DNA of 9,199 bases from CAZWRK01 sp964635875 (lineage in GTDB: Bacteria; Pseudomonadota; Gammaproteobacteria; Burkholderiales; Aquaspirillaceae), in contig CAZWRK010000148.1 in NCBI GenBank assembly GCA_964635875.1, forward strand, positions 1-9,199. The letters are read 5' to 3'. The notes below the pieces were generated by a model. The model was not told the origin of the DNA. It made no database searches and saw only the letters and a program-made list of their open reading frames with translations. Both the position numbers and the translations under genes were made by a program. Of this stretch, positions 5,163 to 9,199 are shown piece by piece. The first letter of the stretch is position 1, and each line of letters opens with the position of its first letter.

Positions 5163-6505
5163 GCGTCGACGTCGAGGCGGTCAAGGCCGCCGTCGCCGGC
5201 GCTCGCTTCATCGACCTGGCGCGCGACCTTGGAGGCAAGCCGCGGAAGGCGGGCGCGCACTGGCGCTGCCCGTGCTTCCTCCACGGCGGCGACGGGCCGA
5301 ACCTCGTGCTCACCCCGAACGCAGGAGGTATCGCCAAGTGGCATTGCCTGAGCTCGTGCGGCGGCGGCGACGTGTTCGCCCTGGTCATGCTGGCGCGGTC
5401 GATCGACTTCAAGGCGGCGGCCGAGTGGCTCGCCGAGTGGGTGGGGCTCGGATCGCTTTTCCAAAAGTCGGGGGAAATTTCCGCGGAGGCATGCCCGCGC
5501 GCACCCGAGTCCGTTTCAAAGGGGCGGGGTGGGTCGCGCAACTTCGACGAGGACGCACAGAGAACGCACGACGACGCGCGCGAGCGACCTCGCCATGGTG
5601 TCGCCGCACCGACGACCTCGGAGGGCGCCAGCGTCGTTTCCGGGGCCTTACTGACGGCTTTGTGGTGTCGTGTCGCCGAGTGTGGTTGGTCTGCTCCGGT
5701 CGCCCGCTGGCTCGTCGACGGGCGCGGCATCGAACCCGACGCGGCGCACGCGCTCGGGTGCCGGGACTGGTCGACGCGGCGGCACGACCTTGCCGAGCTG
5801 CTCAACGAAACGCCCGTCGACGAGCTCGAAGCGGTCGGGTTCTCGCGTGACGGTCGCGTCCATCCCGCGGTGCTCGGATGCCTCCGAGGTGACCCCGAGT
5901 GGGCCGCGGTCGCCGTGCCGATCTGGCGCTTCGGCCGAGCCTACCCCGAGCGGTGGCGCTTCCGGTTGATTCGCCCGCATGCGACTCGGAGCGGCGGCAC
6001 CGTCAAGAGCTTCGGACCCTACGCCACCGACCTGCCGATCGACTTCCTCGGCGCCGGCCGACCCCCGCGGCTCGACGCACCCGAGGTGCCGATCGCACAT
6101 CTTGGGTCTGGCGTCGACGGCGCCGGCCTGGTCGTGCTCGTCGAGGGCGAGCCCGATTGGTGGAGCGCAACCGAAGCCGTCGACGGGCGCGCCGTCGTGC
6201 TCGGGGTGTGCGGCTCGCCGACGCGATGGCGCGATGGCTGGCCGGCTCTCTCTGACCTCGCCTCGCTCGGGGTGCACCGTGTCGCCGTGTGCGTCCACCA
6301 TGGAGCGCGCACCAAGGGGCGTGACGGGCGCGAGCTCGGGCACGGCGAACGCTTCGCCGAGGGGGTCGCCGGCGCATGCGCTCGGGCCGGGCTCGACTTC
6401 ACCCGCAAGCTCGCCGGCGAAGGCGAGGACCTCAACGACCTTCACCGAGCCGGTCGCCTTCGCGAATGGCTCGGCGACGTGCTCGAGGTGAGGCATGGGC
6501 GGTGA
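5159..6505 (+). CDS. Primase-like protein with CHC2 zinc finger and TOPRIM-like domain, 448 aa
   Basis: This is probably the element's primase, making RNA primers at its origin. Residues 35-76 are a DnaG-type zinc-binding domain: Cys37-x-Cys39-x2-His42, then KWHCLSSCGGGDVFALV with Cys63 and Cys67. Residues about 100-162 form a low-complexity charged linker. The C-terminal part shows the TOPRIM acidic start (LVVLVEGEPDWW, Glu329 and Asp333) and the typical final segment (GEDLNDLHRAGRLREWL, 422-438). The usual Asp-x-Asp of TOPRIM domains should follow a strand like VAVCV (375-379), but there the protein has His380-His381. The reading frame is intact, so catalysis needs confirmation. Start ATG overlaps the previous stop (ATGA). 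A patch with lower GC, including GGAAATTTCC at 5473-5482, lies in the linker. The next gene overlaps the stop by 11 bases. Confidence 0.85.
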   Translation: MSVDVEAVKAAVAGARFIDLARDLGGKPRKAGAHWRCPCFLHGGDGPNLVLTPNAGGIAKWHCLSSCGGGDVFALVMLARSIDFKAAAEWLAEWVGLGSLFQKSGEISAEACPRAPESVSKGRGGSRNFDEDAQRTHDDARERPRHGVAAPTTSEGASVVSGALLTALWCRVAECGWSAPVARWLVDGRGIEPDAAHALGCRDWSTRRHDLAELLNETPVDELEAVGFSRDGRVHPAVLGCLRGDPEWAAVAVPIWRFGRAYPERWRFRLIRPHATRSGGTVKSFGPYATDLPIDFLGAGRPPRLDAPEVPIAHLGSGVDGAGLVVLVEGEPDWWSATEAVDGRAVVLGVCGSPTRWRDGWPALSDLASLGVHRVAVCVHHGARTKGRDGRELGHGERFAEGVAGACARAGLDFTRKLAGEGEDLNDLHRAGRLREWLGDVLEVRHGR

Positions 6506-7724
6506 CATGACAGCCGATGCGATGGCGGCGCACGGTGTCGCCAGCGAGGTGATCGCCGGCGAGCTCGGGAGGGTTCGCGCCGAGCTTGTCGCGGCGCGCG
6601 AGCTACTCGCCCGAGAAGCGCCCGAGGCACTCGGCAAGGTGGAGCGACTCGAGCGCGAGGCGAACACGCTCGAGCGCAAGCTCGTCGCGCGGGTGCCATG
6701 GGAAGCGTGGAGCGCGACCCGCTTCGCGCCGGGCAAGGCGCCGCCGGTGCGATGGCTCGTGCCGCAGGTGTTGCCGCTCGGCGCATCCGCGGTACTCGCC
6801 GCGCCCGGCGACGCGGGCAAGGGGATGATGTGCCTCAACCTCGCCTTGCAGGTGTCGAGTGGTCGCTACCTCTCAGGGCGCCGCGCGCCGTTCGGGCACC
6901 CGATCCCGAGCGGGACGGAACCGCGCCGCGTTGTGATCCTCGCCGCGGAGGACGATCACGACTCGATCCATCGGCGGCTCGACGTGCTCGACGCCGACGG
7001 CGTCATGCGGCGCGAAGCCGGCGCGCGGCTCTCGATCGTGCCGCTCCCGAACATCGGCGGCGCCTTTGCGCTGCTCGACGGCGACCAAGCATCCGAGCGG
7101 TGGGGTGTGCTCGTCGACGAGCTCGAGCGCGCGGGCGGCGCCGGCCTGGTCGCCGTCGATCCGCTCGCCTCGTTCGTTCCCAACGACCTCAACGATCCGG
7201 CCGTGGGCAACGCGGTGACGCGCGAGCTCACGCGCGCGGCGGTGCGGCTCGGAGGTGTCGTGCTCGCGTGTCATCACATGGCGAAGCCGAAGACCGACGG
7301 GCGCGGCCGAGGCCTCCCGACGCACGAGGACGCACGCGATCGAATCCGGGGCAGCACGGCGATCGTCGACGGGCCGCGCGTGTCCTACGCGCTGCTACCG
7401 GTGCCGAACGCAGAGGCGCGCGCGGTGCTCGCGAAGCTCGGCGAAGCCGGGGCGCTCGACGTCGGGCGCGTCTATTGGGGCGCGGTCGTGAAGGCGAACG
7501 GCGAGGCCGACCGTGCGCCGCGGTTGTATGTGCGCGCGCCCGGCGGGCTACTCGAGGACCGAACATCCGACGTGCGCGAGAACGGCGAGCGACTCGAGGA
7601 CGCGATCAAGAGGCTCGCGGCCGAGCCGTCGAAGGTGTCGCGCTTGCGTGGCTCGACGGGCGCCGACCGCGCCGCCGGTAGCGCACCGTCGAACGGCGAC
7701 CGCGACCGGGGCGCATCATGGTGA
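6495..7724 (+). CDS. RepA-like hexameric replicative helicase (AAA_25/RecA fold), 409 aa
   Basis: The motif order follows the RSF1010 RepA helicase family, ring ATPases that unwind DNA at plasmid origins. Walker A lies in VLAAPGDAGKGMMCLNLALQ (Lys109). Motif H1a is VVILAAEDDHDSIHRRL (Glu152-Asp153), Walker B/H2 is GLVAVDPLASF (Asp222), H3 is GVVLACHHMAKPK (His260-His261), and H4 is RIRGSTAIVDGPRVSYAL (283-300). A leucine/glutamate/arginine-rich N-terminal helix (about 20-67) may form a coiled coil for subunit or primase contact. The C-terminal 50 residues are low-complexity. One oddity is that the Ser/Thr after the Walker A lysine is Gly110. ATG at 6495 has GAGGTG 4 bases upstream; ATG at 6507 is possible. 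It overlaps the primase gene by 11 bases and the next gene by 7, so these three proteins are probably made together. Confidence 0.9.
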   Translation: MGGDMTADAMAAHGVASEVIAGELGRVRAELVAARELLAREAPEALGKVERLEREANTLERKLVARVPWEAWSATRFAPGKAPPVRWLVPQVLPLGASAVLAAPGDAGKGMMCLNLALQVSSGRYLSGRRAPFGHPIPSGTEPRRVVILAAEDDHDSIHRRLDVLDADGVMRREAGARLSIVPLPNIGGAFALLDGDQASERWGVLVDELERAGGAGLVAVDPLASFVPNDLNDPAVGNAVTRELTRAAVRLGGVVLACHHMAKPKTDGRGRGLPTHEDARDRIRGSTAIVDGPRVSYALLPVPNAEARAVLAKLGEAGALDVGRVYWGAVVKANGEADRAPRLYVRAPGGLLEDRTSDVRENGERLEDAIKRLAAEPSKVSRLRGSTGADRAAGSAPSNGDRDRGASW

Positions 7725-9088
7725 CGGCCGAGCACGTCGCCGCGATCCGCGACACGTTGCGCGCGCTCGCCGACGAGGGCGCCGACGGCAAGGCGGCGCG
7801 GGACCGGATCGCGCTCGCCGCGCTCGAGTCGGTCGACGTCGCCGCGAACGCCGACCTTGCACGCGACCTGCTCGTCGCCGAGCTCGGGGCGCGAGGGGGC
7901 GACCTGCTCGCCGAGGTGATGCGACTCGAGGCGGAAGGGGCGGCGCTCGACGCCGACGCCGAGGGGATGCTGTGGCTCGACCTGGCGCTCGTGCGCGTGC
8001 TCGAGCGCATCGACGCCGGCGAGGGGGCAACGGCTCGCGAGGTGCGCGCGCGGGAGGCGATCGATCCGGCCGTGCGGTGGAAGCTGTGGGCCGACCCCGA
8101 GGCGCCGTTCGGGCTTGTGCGCTTCGCCGGCGTGATCTGGTCGCGCACGGTCGCCGAGCGATGGCGGCGAGGTGTGGATCGGCCAGCGGCGATGGTGCGC
8201 GCAGTCGCCGCGCCGCTACACCGACTCGCTCAAGGTGCGACGTTCCACGAGGCGAGCGGCGAGGTGCGCGACGCGAACGGCGAACGGATCGCGGGGGTCA
8301 AGTCGGGGCTCGACGTGACCACGCTCGACGTCGAGGTGATGCGCCGCGGGCTCGAGCGCTTCCGGGGAACGGCATCGCGCCGCCTTGTCCGCTTCCTGGC
8401 GCACGAGGCGCATCGCGGCGAGGTGCGGGGCGAACACCGGCCGGATATCGTGAGCGTCGACGGCGGGCTCGTCGGGCTCGCGGAGCTCATCGGGTGCGAC
8501 CCGAGGAAGGATGCGCAACGGGTCCGCGACCTGCTCCACCTTGGCGGCTGGATTGACCTGTCGATCGGACCGCTCGAGGTGCACGGCCTGTGGACGTGGA
8601 ACACGCTCGCGGAGGCACCCGGGCGACGCGCACGGCTCGAGGTGAACCTGAACCCATGTGTCTTTCTCTCGGGTGCGGCGGAGCAGTTGAAGGCCGCCGG
8701 CGGGAGCACCCGCGACGCTCGTGCGCAACGACTGCTCGTGCCGATCCTGCGAACCGATCCGCCGTTCCGCGTACCGCAACGCAGGGAGCGGGGTCGGGTC
8801 TGGTCGGTCGCCGATGCGGTGCTCGTGCGGCTCGTCGACAGCGCGGCCGAGCTGGCCAGCGAAGGCGGCGTGCGCATCGGGGCGAGGGCGTGGGCGCGAC
8901 TTGTGGCCGACGCCGAGCTTGACGAGGCACGCGCGCGAGTCGTGCGCGACCTGCTGCTCGAGGGCGACGGTGAGGCACCGATGATGCTCCGCTGGGCCGG
9001 GGGCGACAGGTACACGCTCGCCGACACGCACGCGACCGAGCTCGCGTTCATCCTGTCACGGGTCGACTCGGGGAGGCGGAAGCCGTGA
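7718..9088 (+). CDS. Candidate replication initiator, 456 aa
   Basis: I do not recognise a named family. The first 110 residues are alanine/leucine-rich helices. Residues about 240-325 read like a winged-helix pattern: VDGGLVGLAELIGCDPRKDAQRVRDLLHLGGWIDL, then strands in EVHGLWTW and RRARLEVNLNPCVFL. A third part (about 345-440) begins LVPILRTDPPFRVPQ and continues with helices around VADAVLVRLVDSAAELASEGGVRIGARAWARLVADAEL, a possible second winged helix. Two-winged-helix architecture is typical of iteron-binding Rep initiators. The case rests mostly on context: last gene of the primase-helicase operon, with its stop 13 bp before the iterons. ATG at 7718 and GTG at 7721 (GTGA overlap) are both possible starts. 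It could instead be a primase or helicase accessory factor. Confidence 0.75.
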   Translation: MVTAEHVAAIRDTLRALADEGADGKAARDRIALAALESVDVAANADLARDLLVAELGARGGDLLAEVMRLEAEGAALDADAEGMLWLDLALVRVLERIDAGEGATAREVRAREAIDPAVRWKLWADPEAPFGLVRFAGVIWSRTVAERWRRGVDRPAAMVRAVAAPLHRLAQGATFHEASGEVRDANGERIAGVKSGLDVTTLDVEVMRRGLERFRGTASRRLVRFLAHEAHRGEVRGEHRPDIVSVDGGLVGLAELIGCDPRKDAQRVRDLLHLGGWIDLSIGPLEVHGLWTWNTLAEAPGRRARLEVNLNPCVFLSGAAEQLKAAGGSTRDARAQRLLVPILRTDPPFRVPQRRERGRVWSVADAVLVRLVDSAAELASEGGVRIGARAWARLVADAELDEARARVVRDLLLEGDGEAPMMLRWAGGDRYTLADTHATELAFILSRVDSGRRKP

Positions 9089-9105
9089 ACGATTCCTCCC
9101 AACGG

Positions 9106-9121
9106 TACCCCCATGGGGGTA
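9106..9121. promoter_or_regulatory. Perfect 16-bp palindrome at the edge of the iterons
   Basis: TACCCCCATGGGGGTA is exactly self-complementary. Its left half is the same as the iteron core TACCCCCAT, so it is in effect an iteron half followed by its own inverted copy. In iteron plasmids, inverted iteron halves often serve as operators bound by dimers of the initiator, whereas direct iterons bind monomers. That role is an inference here. It lies 17 bp after the stop codon of the candidate initiator gene. Confidence 0.75.
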
Positions 9122-9144
9122 ACGGTACCCCCATGAACCCCGTC

Positions 9145-9199
9145 ACGGTACCCCCATGAACCCCGTCACGGTACCCCCATGAACCCCGTCACGGTACCC
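9145..9199. repeat. 55-bp terminal direct repeat (circular overlap)
   Basis: These 55 bases are identical to 1-55. The identity cannot be extended to the next iteron (9122-9199 against 1-78), because position 68 reads C where the right-hand copy has T. A short exact overlap at the two ends is what an assembler leaves on a circular molecule, and 55 is a common k-mer length. The alternative is a real terminal redundancy of a linear molecule. Because the overlap lies inside a tandem repeat, the joint is not proven by sequence alone, but an attP site inside the window also favours a circle. Confidence 0.8.

Larger units (their letters stand above)
9102..9199. repeat. Iteron array, right-end part
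   Basis: Full copies of the 23-bp unit lie at 9122-9144, 9145-9167 and 9168-9190, with 9 bases of another at 9191-9199. A 14-base half unit at 9102-9115 runs into a palindrome instead of the second half. The array begins 13 bp after the stop codon of the 456-aa gene, a position typical of an origin next to its initiator gene. Bases 9145-9199 duplicate 1-55. After removing that overlap, the circle would carry four full units (9122-9144, 1-23, 24-46, 47-69) flanked by a partial one on each side. Confidence 0.9.

Noticed and set aside
7513..8556. Plus-strand 347-codon frame overlapping the helicase and candidate initiator genes
   Set aside because: It is an Arg-rich off-frame shadow; the two genes it overlaps have clear motifs or operon coupling.
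1..9199. pSAM2-like actinobacterial conjugative element (AICE)
   Set aside because: Integration into a tRNA and autonomous replication fit, but no FtsK/TraB-like transfer protein or RepSA/Prim-Pol replication gene is seen.

Overview
The window looks like the complete sequence of a small circular integrative replicon of about 9.14 kb from a high-GC bacterium, most likely an actinobacterium. The first 55 bases (1-55) are identical to the last 55 (9145-9199), so the linear sequence closes into a circle of about 9,144 bp. GC content is very high and third codon positions are almost all G or C. GTG starts and 4-base start/stop overlaps are common. The 3' part of a tRNA-Phe ending in CTGGCCACCA fits actinobacterial tRNA-Phe. 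All eleven supported protein genes lie on the + strand.

Layout: (1) 9102-9199 joined to 1-369 is the probable replication origin. It holds a tandem array of 23-bp iterons, a perfect 16-bp palindrome and a GC-rich hairpin region. (2) 370-1293 carries an unrecognised small gene and a hicB-hicA type toxin-antitoxin pair. (3) 1395-1663 is the attachment region: a terminator, a tRNA-Phe 3' fragment as attP core, and two matching arm-type sites. (4) 1668-2807 is a tyrosine integrase with all catalytic residues. (5) 2910-4372 is a translationally coupled pair of genes I do not recognise. (6) 4471-9088 is a five-gene operon with overlapping starts and stops. It encodes a winged-helix excisionase/regulator-like protein, a small HTH protein resembling small-terminase-type DNA binders, a CHC2/TOPRIM primase-like protein, a RepA-like hexameric helicase, and an unrecognised 456-aa protein ending 13 bp before the iterons that is the best candidate initiator.

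Working model (inference): the integrase inserts the circle into a host tRNA-Phe gene and the element supplies the tRNA 3' half and terminator. After excision it replicates as a plasmid from the iterons with its own primase, helicase and initiator, a division of labour like IncQ RepB/RepA/RepC but with different protein types. HicBA would stabilise it. I see no capsid, tail, large terminase, relaxase, coupling-protein or FtsK/TraB-like gene, so spread between cells must rely on a helper (phage or conjugative element), natural uptake, or one of the unknown genes. This makes it a candidate phage satellite or mobilised integrative plasmid of a type I cannot match to a named family.
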